From the NCBI GenBank assembly GCA_021208885.1, contig JAJOJF010000019.1, positions 1-50,060 on the forward strand: 50,060 bases of DNA, given 5' to 3'. The position numbers and the translations under genes are program-made. This document shows, one piece after another, positions 9,801-18,988 of this stretch. Position 1 is the stretch's first letter. Every line of letters starts with the position of its first letter. Under the pieces are notes generated by a model. It did not search any database. It worked only from the letters and a program-made list of their open reading frames with translations, and was not told the origin of the DNA. Source of the DNA: Burkholderiaceae bacterium (GTDB lineage Bacteria > Pseudomonadota > Gammaproteobacteria > Burkholderiales > Burkholderiaceae_B).

Positions 9801-10907
9801 ATGAAGGCCGTCGTCATTGGGGTTGATCTCGGCTTGCCTGACTATCAGCTAAACCGGCAGGAGTTTGACATGCTTGCGCGCAGTGCCGGCGCCGAGCTCG
9901 TCGGCCAGATCACGGCCAAACGCGACCGCCCGGATGCATCAACTTTCATTGGTAGCGGCAAGGTTGAAGAGGCCGGCCTCTTGGTTGAGGCCTCTGAAGC
10001 GGATGTCGTGCTTTTTGATCAGCCCTTGTCACCCGCTCAGCAGCGCAACCTTGAGCGCAAACTCAACCGCCGAGTGGTTGATCGGGTAGCTTTGATCCTG
10101 GATATTTTTGCGCTGCGCGCCAAGAGCCATGAGGGCAAACTGCAAGTTGAGCTTGCTCAATTGCAGCACTTGGCCACGCGTTTGACCCGTCTTTGGACTC
10201 ACTTGGAACGCCAACGCGGCGGTATCGGAATGAGAGGTCCGGGCGAATCCCAGCTCGAAATGGACCGGCGCATGATTGGCGCCAAAGTGCGCGTTTTGCG
10301 TGAGCGGCTTGACAAAGTACAGCGCCAGCGGGTGACCCAGCGCCGTGCCCGTGCCAGGGGAGCAGCCATGTCGGTGTCGCTCGTTGGCTATACCAATGCC
10401 GGGAAATCCACGCTGTTTAACGCTCTGACCCGAGCCGATGCTTACGCGGCCGATCAGCTGTTCGCCACGCTTGACACCACCACGCGCCGCATATGGATCC
10501 AGGATGCTGGGTCAATCACATTGTCCGACACGGTTGGGTTCATCCGTGATCTGCCCCACACGCTGATTGCCGCATTTCGTGCAACACTTGAAGAGGCCAT
10601 CCATGCAGACCTGTTATTGCATGTCGTGGACGCCTCCAGTGAACAGCGCGATGAGCAAATCCGCCAGGTTCAAGAGGTTTTAACGGAAATCGGCGCGAAC
10701 TCGATCCCACAGATTCTTGTCTACAACAAAATAGATAACCTTGAAATGCCTGCGAGAATTGAGCGTGATAGCCATGGTACCATTCACAAAGTTTTTATCA
10801 GTGCACAACGCCGCGAGGGCTTGAATCTAGTACGTCAAGCGATTGCCGAATTTGCCAATGGCGCAGGAACCGATGCGACGAATGACCAGACTCTTCAATT
10901 TGAATGA
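9801..10907 (+). CDS. hflX: Ribosome-splitting GTPase HflX
   Basis: GTPase that dissociates stalled 70S ribosomes, notably under heat stress. It has an N-terminal glycine-rich domain (DASTFIGSGKVEE), a linker containing RGGIGMRGPGESQLEMDRR, and a G domain with GYTNAGKSTLFNAL, DTVGFIRDLP and NKID. The ATG at 9801 (MKAVVIGVDLG) gives 368 residues and fits family N-termini better than the upstream TTG at 9774. The 3' end overlaps hflK by about 35 bases. Confidence 0.94.
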   Translation: MKAVVIGVDLGLPDYQLNRQEFDMLARSAGAELVGQITAKRDRPDASTFIGSGKVEEAGLLVEASEADVVLFDQPLSPAQQRNLERKLNRRVVDRVALILDIFALRAKSHEGKLQVELAQLQHLATRLTRLWTHLERQRGGIGMRGPGESQLEMDRRMIGAKVRVLRERLDKVQRQRVTQRRARARGAAMSVSLVGYTNAGKSTLFNALTRADAYAADQLFATLDTTTRRIWIQDAGSITLSDTVGFIRDLPHTLIAAFRATLEEAIHADLLLHVVDASSEQRDEQIRQVQEVLTEIGANSIPQILVYNKIDNLEMPARIERDSHGTIHKVFISAQRREGLNLVRQAIAEFANGAGTDATNDQTLQFE

Positions 10908-12219
10908 CCCCGGTTGGGGACGTGGTGACTCGGGTGAACAGAATCGCCAAGACCCCAAACAGGAGCCACCCCGTCGACCCAACAATCAGGACGGCCCGCC
11001 CGACCTCGACCAGGTGTGGCGTGACTTCAACCGCAAGCTTGGCGGGTTGTTTGGCAAGCGTGGCGGTCCCCGCCGTCCTTGGCCACCGCAGCCTCCCGAG
11101 TCAGGTGGTCCCAGTGGTCCGTCTGGTCCTAGCGGTCCGACTCCAAAGCAAACCCGGATCGGGTTCGGTGTGGTCGGCTCCGTGGTTGTCTTGCTTTGGT
11201 TGGCTAGCGGCTTTTTTATTGTTCAGGAAGGCCAGGTTGGCGTGATTACCCAGTTCGGTGCTTATAAGAGCACCGCGGCACCGGGTTTCCAATGGCGCAT
11301 GCCATATCCAATCCAGCAGACCGAAATTGTTGACGTTTCGCAATTACGGACTTACGAGGTTGGTTTCCGGGGCAATGCCCGCAATAAAGTGCCACCAGAG
11401 GCGCTGATGCTTACCTCAGACGAGAACATCGTGGATGTCCAGTTTGTGGTGCAGTATCGGGTGCAACCAGATGGCGCGCCGGACTATTTGTTTAAAACCC
11501 GTGATCCTGACGAGTCGGTGCACCAGGTGGCTCAAAGCTCGATGCGCGAAGTCGTGGGGCGTAGCCTGATGGACTTCGTGCTGTACGAGGGTCGTACTCA
11601 GGTTGCCGCTGAAGTGCAAAGAATCATGCAAGAAGTGCTTGATCGCTATCAGACTGGCATTCTGGTGAGCGCAGTTGCGATTCAGAACGTTCAGCCACCG
11701 GAGCAAGTGCAAGCAGCGTTTGACGATGCCGTCAAGGCAGGGCAAGACCGTGAACGCCAGATCAACGAAGGCGAAGCATATCGAAATCAGGTTGTGCCAC
11801 TGGCACGAGGCCAGGCTTCCAGAATGCTCGAGCAAGCCGAGGGTTATCGCGCCAAGGTGATTGGTGATGCACAGGGTAATACAGCCCGTTTCCTGAGCAT
11901 CCTGACCCAGTATCAGCGTGCGCCAGGCGTGCAGCGTGAGCGTATGTATCTTGAAACCATGCAGGACATGTTTGCCCGGTCGAGCAAGGTGTTCATTGAC
12001 ACCGAGGCTAGCAACAGCATGTTGTATTTGCCCCTTGACCGCATCATGCAGCAAACCGCGCGTGAGCCCTCGACTTTCATGGGTGCCTCTGGCGTGAATT
12101 CACCGGCACCAGCCGGCAGTTCACCGACCACGTCACCGTCGTCGAGCAATGGTAATCAACGTCCCAACCTACGCGAAACTTTTGGTTCGATTTCGCGTGA
12201 CCGTGACGCATCGCGCTAG
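10873..12219 (+). CDS. hflK: FtsH protease modulator HflK
   Basis: SPFH-domain membrane protein that with HflC forms a cage around FtsH. The 448-residue product has a long proline/glycine-rich cytoplasmic N-terminus, one membrane helix at about residues 98-117, an SPFH domain beginning QEGQVGVITQFGAY, and a coiled-coil region. The start is uncertain: ATG 10873 has CAGGA only 4 bases upstream, while ATG 10882 (MTRLFNLNDPGWGRG) would be 13 bases away. Both lie inside the end of hflX. The low-complexity N-terminus contains a GPSGPSGPSGP run. Confidence 0.94.
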   Translation: MRRMTRLFNLNDPGWGRGDSGEQNRQDPKQEPPRRPNNQDGPPDLDQVWRDFNRKLGGLFGKRGGPRRPWPPQPPESGGPSGPSGPSGPTPKQTRIGFGVVGSVVVLLWLASGFFIVQEGQVGVITQFGAYKSTAAPGFQWRMPYPIQQTEIVDVSQLRTYEVGFRGNARNKVPPEALMLTSDENIVDVQFVVQYRVQPDGAPDYLFKTRDPDESVHQVAQSSMREVVGRSLMDFVLYEGRTQVAAEVQRIMQEVLDRYQTGILVSAVAIQNVQPPEQVQAAFDDAVKAGQDRERQINEGEAYRNQVVPLARGQASRMLEQAEGYRAKVIGDAQGNTARFLSILTQYQRAPGVQRERMYLETMQDMFARSSKVFIDTEASNSMLYLPLDRIMQQTAREPSTFMGASGVNSPAPAGSSPTTSPSSSNGNQRPNLRETFGSISRDRDASR

Positions 12220-12228
12220 GGGGAAATC

Positions 12229-13104
12229 ATGAGTAACAAAGTTACCGCGCTACTGGTTGCCCTGGCTGTTGTGGTCGGGATTTTGTCAACATCGGTCTTT
12301 ATTGTTCGCGAACGTGACTACGCCCTCGTGTTTGCGCTGGGTGAAGTGCGCCGGGTGATCACCGAGCCAGGGTTGTATTTCAAGCTCCCGCCGCCGTTTC
12401 AAAACATCGTCATGCTTGACAAGCGTTTGTTGACGATCGATTCTCAGGAAGCTGAACGGATCCAGACGTCAGAGAAGAAGAACCTCTTGATCGACTCGTT
12501 CGTCAAGTGGCGTATCACCGATCCGCGGCTGTATTACGTGACTTTTGCGGGCAATGAGCGCGCTGCCCAGCTGCGTTTGCAAGCCCAGATTCGCGATGCG
12601 TTAAACGCTTCAGTGAACATTCGTACTGTGCGTGATGTGGTTGCACTAGAGCGTGATGTCATCATGGCTGAGGTTCGAGACAACGTTCGCCGGCGTGCTG
12701 CACCCTTGGGTGTGGACATCGTTGACGTGCGCCTCAAGCGTATCGAGTTCGCGCCCGAGATTGCCGAGTCGGTCTATCGGCGTATGGAATCGGAGCGTTT
12801 GCGTGTGGCCAACGAGCTGCGTTCAATCGGGGCGGCTGAAGGCGAGAAAATTCGTGCTGCGGCTGATCGTGAACGCGAGCAGATTTTGGCGGAGGCTTTC
12901 GCCACTGCGCAAGGTGTCATGGGTGAGGGCGATGCGAGCGCTGCCGAGCTATATGGCGCGGCGTACAGCAAGGATGCAGACTTCTACAGCTTTTATAAAA
13001 GCCTTGAGGCCTATCGTGCTGCCTTTGGTAAGTCGAGTGATGTGCTCGTGGTTGACCCGACCTCGGATTTCTTTAGGTTCATGAAGTCTGCCACGGGTAA
13101 CTAA
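12229..13104 (+). CDS. hflC: FtsH protease modulator HflC
   Basis: Partner of HflK. The 291-residue protein has an N-terminal membrane helix (residues 5-25), the SPFH start [17 protein letters not shown], and the C-terminal block [25 protein letters not shown] typical of HflC. It begins 9 bases after hflK with GGGGAAATC as the ribosome-binding region. An intrinsic terminator at 13171-13211 follows, so this is probably the last gene of the hfq transcript. Confidence 0.96.
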   Translation: MSNKVTALLVALAVVVGILSTSVFIVRERDYALVFALGEVRRVITEPGLYFKLPPPFQNIVMLDKRLLTIDSQEAERIQTSEKKNLLIDSFVKWRITDPRLYYVTFAGNERAAQLRLQAQIRDALNASVNIRTVRDVVALERDVIMAEVRDNVRRRAAPLGVDIVDVRLKRIEFAPEIAESVYRRMESERLRVANELRSIGAAEGEKIRAAADREREQILAEAFATAQGVMGEGDASAAELYGAAYSKDADFYSFYKSLEAYRAAFGKSSDVLVVDPTSDFFRFMKSATGN

Positions 13105-13115
13105 AAGTAGGGAAG

Positions 13116-13138
13116 TTGCACGGTATAATGCCGTGCAA
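13116..13138 (+). promoter_or_regulatory. Hairpin enclosing a TATAAT box upstream of hisZ
   Basis: TTGCACGG (13116-13123) and CCGTGCAA (13131-13138) are perfect inverted repeats around TATAATG. TATAAT at 13124-13129 would be a consensus -10, but there is no clear -35 about 17 bases upstream. It may be a hisZ-purA promoter overlapping an operator, or just part of the hflC 3' end. Confidence 0.4.
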
Positions 13139-13170
13139 GCCTAGCGATAGGATGATGAAATCGTTAAATG

Positions 13171-13211
13171 GCGGCTTGTTGGGTTCGCGCCCCAAGCCGC
13201 TTTTCTTTTTT
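13171..13211 (+). terminator. Intrinsic terminator between hflC and hisZ
   Basis: GCGGCTTG (13171-13178) pairs with CAAGCCGC (13193-13200); three further G-C pairs continue past a TT bulge, and TTTTCTTTTTT follows at 13201-13211. It ends the hfq-hflXKC transcript, or acts as an attenuator if transcription starts at the TATAAT box upstream. Confidence 0.85.
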
Positions 13212-13229
13212 GGGTTAGAAAAGACAACC

Positions 13230-14438
13230 ATGAACGGCAACTGGCTACTGCCTGATTATCTGGCTGACATCCTGCCAGCACAGGCAAGACAGATTGAGGA
13301 CTTGCGCCGCAAGTTGCTGGATTTGTTTCGCACCTTTGGGTTTGAGACAGTCTCGCCACCCATGCTCGAGTACATCGAGTCCCTGCTGACGGGCGCTGGC
13401 AAAGACCTAAGCTTAAAAACCTTCAAATTGGTAGATCAGCTCTCGGGTCGCACCTTGGGTTTGCGCGCTGACATGACCCCGCAGATCACCCGCATCGATG
13501 CCCACTTGTTAAATCGACCCGGCGTGACCCGACTTTGTTATTGTGGGCCAGTGTTGCATGCGCGCCCGGCCGGTCTAGTCGCGAGCCGAGAGCAGTTGCA
13601 AATCGGCGCAGAGATCTACGGTTACGCTGGCATCGAGGCTGATATCGAAATCATTCGGCTAGCCATGCAAAGCCTGAAACTTGCCGGCGTTTCCGATGGA
13701 CAGCTGGTGCTTTGTCATGATGGCCTGGTGCAGGCCATCGTCAACAGCGATCCGGCTGCCAAGGCTAGGGCAGATGAGATTTTGGCTTTGTTGCGCGACA
13801 AGGATTTGCCCGGCATTGCCAGTTTGCGCGGTGATGGTGCAAGCGGTACTGGTGTGAGTGAGCCAGTTGTAGCAGCGCTAGAACTCTTGCCCAAACTGTA
13901 TGGTGGCGCTGAAGTGCTGGAGCGAGCCGCGAGTCTGTCGGCGTTTGACGGCGTGAGCCAGGCACTTGAATCGTTAAAGACGCTGGTTGCCAAACTGTCA
14001 GGCGAGAAAGTCAGTCTTGATCTGGCCGATGTCGGTGCCTATGGCTACCACTCTGGCGTGACGTTTTCCATTTATGCCGCGGACTGGCATGATGCGTTGG
14101 TGCGTGGCGGACGATATGACAATGTGGGTGTCGCATTTGGCCGTGCACGCGCCGCCACGGGCTTTAGCATGGACCTGATTCGTCTTGCACGCTCGTTCGG
14201 TCAGGCTAAACCGGCTGCAGCGATTCTGGCGCCAGCGGTGGGCGCCGAGGACAAAGCGTTGGCAAAGGCAGTAGCGCAATTGCGCACAGATGGTGAAATC
14301 GTGGTGCAGTTATTGCCGGGTGAATCAGCTGAGCATGACGAGTTTGTGTTTGATCGTGAGCTCGCGCGTGATGGACAGCAATGGGTGGTTCGGTCTCTGA
14401 AACCAACTGCCAAACCTAACTCCAATTCCAAATCGTAA
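13230..14438 (+). CDS. hisZ: ATP phosphoribosyltransferase regulatory subunit HisZ
   Basis: A HisS paralogue that forms the active ATP phosphoribosyltransferase with the short form of HisG, catalysing the first step of histidine synthesis. The start [20 protein letters not shown] at 13230 matches family N-termini; an in-frame extension to 13116 runs through the terminator and is rejected. The protein has class II synthetase-like blocks ([19 protein letters not shown]) but no anticodon-binding domain. At 402 residues it is slightly long because of a basic, Asn/Ser-rich tail ([12 protein letters not shown]). It is 9 bases upstream of purA. Confidence 0.93.
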   Translation: MNGNWLLPDYLADILPAQARQIEDLRRKLLDLFRTFGFETVSPPMLEYIESLLTGAGKDLSLKTFKLVDQLSGRTLGLRADMTPQITRIDAHLLNRPGVTRLCYCGPVLHARPAGLVASREQLQIGAEIYGYAGIEADIEIIRLAMQSLKLAGVSDGQLVLCHDGLVQAIVNSDPAAKARADEILALLRDKDLPGIASLRGDGASGTGVSEPVVAALELLPKLYGGAEVLERAASLSAFDGVSQALESLKTLVAKLSGEKVSLDLADVGAYGYHSGVTFSIYAADWHDALVRGGRYDNVGVAFGRARAATGFSMDLIRLARSFGQAKPAAAILAPAVGAEDKALAKAVAQLRTDGEIVVQLLPGESAEHDEFVFDRELARDGQQWVVRSLKPTAKPNSNSKS

Positions 14439-15743
<1,305 letters not shown>

Positions 15744-15767
15744 TCAAGTTCGAATTAAGATAAATCC

Positions 15768-16303
15768 ATGGCCAATCCACCCAACACTGCTCGCGATGTT
15801 TGGTACAGCTGGGACGAATACAACCGGTTGATCGAAGATCTCGCCGTCAAAATTCATGATTCGGGCTGGGCATTTGATCAAATCATCTGCTTGGCTCGGG
15901 GTGGGATGCGAGTCGGTGATGTGCTGTCCCGGTTAAACGTATCCCCCTGGCCATCCTCTCGGCTAGCAGCTATCGAGAGAATGCTGGTCGTGAGCAAGGG
16001 CAGCTCGACATCGCGCCCTACATTTCAATGGCCTATGGCTCGCCATCGGGTCGAGTGTTGTTGGTTGACGACATGGTCGATACAGGCCTGACATTTGGCA
16101 AGGTTCGTGGACATCTGTTGTCGTCATATCCGGCGATCAAGGAACTGCGCACAGCGGTTGTGTGGTGGAAGGCTCATTCGGTGGTCTCGCCTGATTACCA
16201 CAGCGTCTATCTTGAAGATAACCCCTGGATACATCAACCGTTTGAGGCGTACGACACGCTTACGCTCGATGAGTTAAAGAAAACGCACCATAATGGTGCT
16301 TAA
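15768..16303 (+). pseudogene. Phosphoribosyltransferase, interrupted by a frameshift in a C5 tract
   Basis: A PRTase-fold protein usually encoded after purA in this group; the base it uses is not established from sequence. The first frame gives IICLARGGMRVGDVLSR and then loses homology; it would end at 16091. From CCCTGGCC (15945 on) the -1 frame reads PLAILSASSYRENAG and continues into the PRPP-binding motif VLLVDDMVDTGLT and NPWIHQPFEAYD to the stop at 16301-16303. One extra C in the run CCCCC (15943-15947) would restore a 178-residue protein. A homopolymer indel suggests a sequencing error or, less likely, slipped-strand variation. Confidence 0.88.
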
Positions 16304-16358
16304 CGTGATTTCACTGCATCGAATAACCATCGCTGCCTAGAATGGCTATCGATCATTA

Positions 16359-16377
16359 CGCTAGTTAGCGATTTTTT
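16359..16377 (+). terminator. Possible weak terminator before rpsU
   Basis: CGCT and AGCG (16359-16362 and 16367-16370) form a short stem followed by ATTTTTT. ATCGCT at 16329-16334 can pair with the same AGCGAT as an alternative. The stem is weak, so the call is tentative. Confidence 0.35.
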
Positions 16378-16436
16378 AAGCGAGCCTGTGCTATATTAAT
16401 GGGCTTCGCGTAATCACTTTGATACGAAAAATACAT

Positions 16437-16649
16437 ATGCCAACTGTTCGCCTGAAAGAAAATGAGCCGTTTGAAGTTGCGATGCGTCGTTTTAAGCGCA
16501 CCATCGAAAAGACGGGTCTGTTGACCGAGTTACGTGCTCGTGAGTTCTACGAAAAGCCAACGGCTGAGCGCAAGCGCAAGCATGCTGCCGCCATCAAGCG
16601 CCACTACAAGCGCATTCGTAGCCAGCAACTGCCACCGCGCATGTATTAA
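16437..16649 (+). CDS. rpsU: 30S ribosomal protein S21
   Basis: Small basic ribosomal protein, 70 residues, involved in base pairing between 16S rRNA and the mRNA leader. The sequence [20 protein letters not shown] starts at the ATG at 16437; an upstream in-frame start at 16419 is not supported by the family. A TATATT at 16392-16397 could be its -10. It leads the rpsU-dnaG-rpoD macromolecular synthesis group. Confidence 0.96.
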   Translation: MPTVRLKENEPFEVAMRRFKRTIEKTGLLTELRAREFYEKPTAERKRKHAAAIKRHYKRIRSQQLPPRMY

Positions 16650-16685
16650 TCGCGGGCGCAAGCTGTCGCGTACCGCGCGCCTGCC

Positions 16686-18605
16686 TTGATCCCGGATTCC
16701 TTCATACAAGAGCTGCTAGCCCGAGTCGATGTTGTCGACGTGGTCGGGCGTTACGTGCAGCTTCGAAAGGGCGGTGCCAACTTGCTTGGTCTATGTCCTT
16801 TCCACCAAGAAAAGTCTCCCTCCTTCACCGTGAGTCCCTCCAAGCAGTTTTTTCACTGTTTTGGTTGTGGTGCTCATGGCAGCGCTATCGGCTTCATGAT
16901 GCAGCACACCGGCGCGAGCTTTCAGGAGGCTGTGCGCAGTTTGGCATCGACGGTTGGCATGCAAGTGCCAGAGGCCAACACCAGTCCTGCTACCCGAGCG
17001 CGCGCAGCCCAACGACGCCAGGAACAAAATGCTCACGCCACCGTCCTGGAAAAAGCCCAAACGTTTTATAAAGCTCAGCTCAAAGACCATCCGCCTGCGG
17101 TGCAGTACCTCAAAGCCCGCGGCTTGACAGGCCAGATTGCTGCCCGTTACGGACTGGGCTGGGCACCTGATGGACGTCAAGGTCTGGCCAAAGTCTTCCC
17201 CCGCTACGAGGACCCCCTGCTCGTTGAGGCCGGATTGGTCATTGAGTCAGACGATGGTCGGCGCTATGACCGCTTTCGTGGCCGGGTGATGTTCCCCATC
17301 CGAAACATGAAAGGCGAGCTGATTGGGTTTGGCGGGCGCATCATTGACAAAGGTGAGCCCAAATATCTGAATTCGCCAGAAACCCCGGTATTTAACAAAG
17401 GCCAGGAGCTTTACGGCGCATGGGAAGGCCGCAATGCGATTCGACGTGAAGACCAGGTCATTGTGGTTGAGGGCTACATGGATGTGGTGGGATTGGCCCA
17501 ACTCGGCGTAGAAAACGCCGTGGCCACGCTAGGCACAGCCACCACCGCCGACCACCTACGCAAGCTCATTCGGTTGACTCACCGCATCGTGTTCAGTTTT
17601 GATGGGGACAGTGCTGGCCGCAGGGCGGCGTGGCGTGCTCTACAAACTACCTTGCCGTTGTTACGCGACGACTTGTCGGTGCGATTTCTGTTTTTGCCGT
17701 CAGGCCACGACCCTGATACCTACATTCGCGAGTTTGGTCAGGCGGCTTTCAAGGCCTGCATCAAGGATGCGGTGGCGCTGTCTTCGTTTTTGCTTGATGA
17801 GTTGTCCGAGCGTCATCGACTTGACGAGCCCGAAGGACGCTCAGCCTGTGTGCACGAAGCTGTACCGATTCTCGCCGAGATCCCGGACGGGGCGCTTAAA
17901 CACCAGATTTTGAATGAGTTTGCGACGCGGGTTCGGCTAACGCGAGAAGAGCTCGACGGCCTGATGGCCTCGCATCCGCGTCTGGTTCAGCGGCAAACTA
18001 GCGGGGCATTGGCCGCTGCCAGGCCTATAGACGGCTCAAAACCGTCGCATTCGATGGCGAGCTCGGGTTCGATGCCTCGGCAGCCAGCCGTGCCCGACCG
18101 TAATGGCGGCGAACTGTCTGATGGTGCAGGATTTAGTGGCAGATCGTTTGAGGCATCTGCACCGTCTCGGCGTCGGGCAGTGGCGCCGCTGGCCAAACGT
18201 TTGTTGTCACTGCTGTTGGCACACCCGGAATTGGCTGAGCAACTTGGCGAGCAGCAACTTGAGGTTCTTGAGGGTGATACCAACCTTGTGTTGGTCAAAG
18301 AGTTTGTGCTCTTGGTGCAAGCGGCAGGTGCGAGGCACTTGGGGGCGCTGCTCGAGGCGGCCGATCCTGATAGCGACCTAGCTGACGTGCTAACCGGCCT
18401 GTCAGGCGAACTCATGGCTCAAATGGATTTGCCAGAACCTAGGGCGGAATGGGAAGATGCCCTTACGCGCATTGAGCTTGATTGCCTTAAGCGCGAGCAA
18501 GCCGCACTCGTGGCTCAGGGGCTAGGTGACGAGGCAGCAGTCGCCCGATATCAGGAACTTGCCAGGCGGATCCAAGGTCTAACAACTGTTAGCAAAGGAA
18601 ATTGA
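16686..18605 (+). CDS. dnaG: DNA primase
   Basis: Synthesises RNA primers at the replication fork. The 639-residue protein has the CHC2 zinc finger (Cys37, His40, Cys58, Cys61), the RNA-polymerase domain, and a Toprim fold with VVEGYMDVVGLA near residue 260 and FDGDSAGRRAA. The C-terminal helicase-binding domain follows a Ser/Pro-rich linker at about residues 435-495. The start is TTG at 16686 (IPDSFIQELLARVDVVDVV), 36 bases after rpsU; the weak start keeps primase levels low relative to S21. Confidence 0.96.
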   Translation: MIPDSFIQELLARVDVVDVVGRYVQLRKGGANLLGLCPFHQEKSPSFTVSPSKQFFHCFGCGAHGSAIGFMMQHTGASFQEAVRSLASTVGMQVPEANTSPATRARAAQRRQEQNAHATVLEKAQTFYKAQLKDHPPAVQYLKARGLTGQIAARYGLGWAPDGRQGLAKVFPRYEDPLLVEAGLVIESDDGRRYDRFRGRVMFPIRNMKGELIGFGGRIIDKGEPKYLNSPETPVFNKGQELYGAWEGRNAIRREDQVIVVEGYMDVVGLAQLGVENAVATLGTATTADHLRKLIRLTHRIVFSFDGDSAGRRAAWRALQTTLPLLRDDLSVRFLFLPSGHDPDTYIREFGQAAFKACIKDAVALSSFLLDELSERHRLDEPEGRSACVHEAVPILAEIPDGALKHQILNEFATRVRLTREELDGLMASHPRLVQRQTSGALAAARPIDGSKPSHSMASSGSMPRQPAVPDRNGGELSDGAGFSGRSFEASAPSRRRAVAPLAKRLLSLLLAHPELAEQLGEQQLEVLEGDTNLVLVKEFVLLVQAAGARHLGALLEAADPDSDLADVLTGLSGELMAQMDLPEPRAEWEDALTRIELDCLKREQAALVAQGLGDEAAVARYQELARRIQGLTTVSKGN

Positions 18606-18676
18606 CCGGAAGTCGACCTAAAGATGGTGTCGATCAAAGCGGCAATCAACCGATTTCATGTGAATTTCAGTTTTGG

Positions 18677-18707
18677 TTGCGTGTAAACACTGAGTTAAAG
18701 GTACAAT
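18677..18707 (+). promoter_or_regulatory. Likely rpoD promoter
   Basis: TTGCGT (18677-18682) and TACAAT (18702-18707) are separated by 19 bases, a little longer than ideal. The position, 280 bp upstream of the rpoD start and after the dnaG stop, suits a separate rpoD promoter. Confidence 0.5.
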
Positions 18708-18988
18708 CACGGGTTGCTTCACGATTTCACGACAAACCACTTTGCTGCCGGCCATCAAAATAGATCGGGATCGGATACCAGCCAAAGGGTTGAGGGGCAA
18801 AAAGCCCGTGAATCGTCGCAAGCAAGCAAACTGGGCAATACCCGAAGTGTCGCGGTTACAGACGATCGCTTTGCGTTTATCGTCAGGGTATCCGTCACTT
18901 CAAACCTGGGATCGGGCAAGTCCTGATCTTGCGCCGCCGGCGGTATGGTGGCGAATTGATACGTATCACCTGAACCAACCACGGGACA
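18708..18988 (+). other. Long rpoD leader without a recognisable gene
   Basis: No open frame here resembles a protein. The stretch would be a 5' untranslated leader of about 270 bases for rpoD. A 12-bp palindrome, TGATACGTATCA, lies at 18957-18968, but about a dozen such palindromes are expected by chance in a window this size. Confidence 0.5.

Noticed and set aside
13116..13229. N-terminal extension of HisZ
   Set aside because: It would be translated through the hairpin and intrinsic terminator, and HisZ proteins begin near the ATG at 13230.
18957..18968. 12-bp palindrome TGATACGTATCA before rpoD
   Set aside because: About twelve 12-bp palindromes are expected by chance in 50 kb, and nothing else supports an operator.
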